NCBI GenBank assembly: GCA_947491225.1
Contig: CANLIE010000007.1
Span: 1-64,000 of the forward strand
Length of the DNA: 64,000 nt
Source: an uncultured Cellulophaga sp.
GTDB lineage: Bacteria > Bacteroidota > Bacteroidia > Flavobacteriales > Flavobacteriaceae
Direction: 5' to 3'
The notes beneath the pieces were generated by a model, which worked only from the letters and a program-made list of their open reading frames with translations, was not told where the DNA came from and made no database searches. Positions 63,768-64,000 of the stretch are shown here, one piece after another. Both the position numbers and the translations under genes were made by a program. Each line of letters begins with the position of its first letter. Within the stretch, counting starts at the first letter, position 1.

Positions 63768-64000
63768 TTAACGTAGTACTTTTTTGAGCACACCTAACAT
63801 TCCTCTAATAAAAGTAGCACTTGTTAATACCTTTACAACAGGGTTTTGTCTAGTGCTTCTACTTCTGCTACTAGTTCTTCTTGCTGTGGTTTTTTCCTTT
63901 TCTGCTGCTGCCTCTGCTTTTTCTATTTTAGCATTTAGCATTTCATAAGCACTTTCTCTATCTATAGAGTCGTTGTATTTTTTTACTAAATTAGAGTTTT
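63768..64000 (-). CDS. HerA/DUF853-like ATPase, C-terminal end (5' partial)
   Basis: The minus-strand frame runs off the window edge. It reads DRESAYEMLNAKIEKAEAAA, a basic Ser/Arg stretch, then PVVKVLTSATFIRGMLGVLK and stops. This is the typical tail of bacterial HerA-helicase-like (YjgR/DUF853) proteins. The catalytic core lies outside the window. Confidence 0.7.
   Translation of the reverse strand, partial: NSNLVKKYNDSIDRESAYEMLNAKIEKAEAAAEKEKTTARRTSSRSRSTRQNPVVKVLTSATFIRGMLGVLKKVLR

Overview
The window looks like chromosome of a marine, AT-rich member of the Flavobacteriaceae (Bacteroidota). The evidence is a split transketolase, DUF4197, DUF3570, DUF4266 and DUF6544 proteins, a SusC-like TonB receptor with an AraC regulator, a tmRNA tag reading GENNYALAA, -7 promoter boxes of the TAnnTTTG type, and many short N-terminal signal peptides ending in Q. 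No tRNA, rRNA operon or CRISPR array was seen.

Positions 1-8350 are accessory DNA. The 3' end of a large RHS gene carries an HNH/Endo VII-like nuclease tip and is followed by an acidic putative immunity gene. A complete IS4-family element (1414-2866; 18-bp perfect inverted repeats, 10-bp target duplication) sits just after it inside a REP-like palindrome. Then come two small genes, a GC-richer stretch dense in perfect hairpins (about 3530-4050), a second orphan RHS toxin that has its own signal peptide, its putative immunity gene with a G9 tract, a solitary IS end, a beta-helix lipoprotein and a decayed IS1380-type transposase.

Positions 8350-25100 are mostly housekeeping. They hold a DUF3999/DUF2339 membrane pair, a periplasmic chaperone operon (PpiC-like lipoprotein, SurA, MoxR), aconitase, a porin-like beta-barrel, split transketolase, and a tgt-lptG-EamA operon. 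Positions 25200-28300 hold a second accessory locus: a lipoprotein with an HExxH metallopeptidase tip and an overlapping small secreted partner, followed by a truncated copy of the same tail and a second partner gene broken by an in-frame stop.

Positions 28500-39700 carry purM, a redox operon (Rieske lipoprotein, thioredoxin-like, ApbE, DUF4266, DUF3570), prfA, pyrF, hydrolase and lipoprotein genes and ssrA (tmRNA). Positions 39900-43650 hold a LYS1-like dehydrogenase and a small predicted regulon: a winged-helix regulator, its membrane partner, and a Coq4-like/DUF1361 operon. Near-identical TACTTTG...CAAAGTA palindromes lie in front of both transcription units.

Positions 44100-64000 carry a siderophore TonB receptor with a divergent AraC regulator, kdsA, typA, ftsE, a 1008-residue TPR protein with an outer-membrane barrel partner, a rhodanese-WYL-GyrI group, a tail-fibre-like protein, a VOC/hydrolase pair divergent from an HxlR regulator, an Xre regulator, a lipoprotein and the end of a HerA-like ATPase gene. 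Intergenic gaps in this part repeatedly contain related short dispersed repeats. All functional assignments come from reading sequence motifs; no database search was run.
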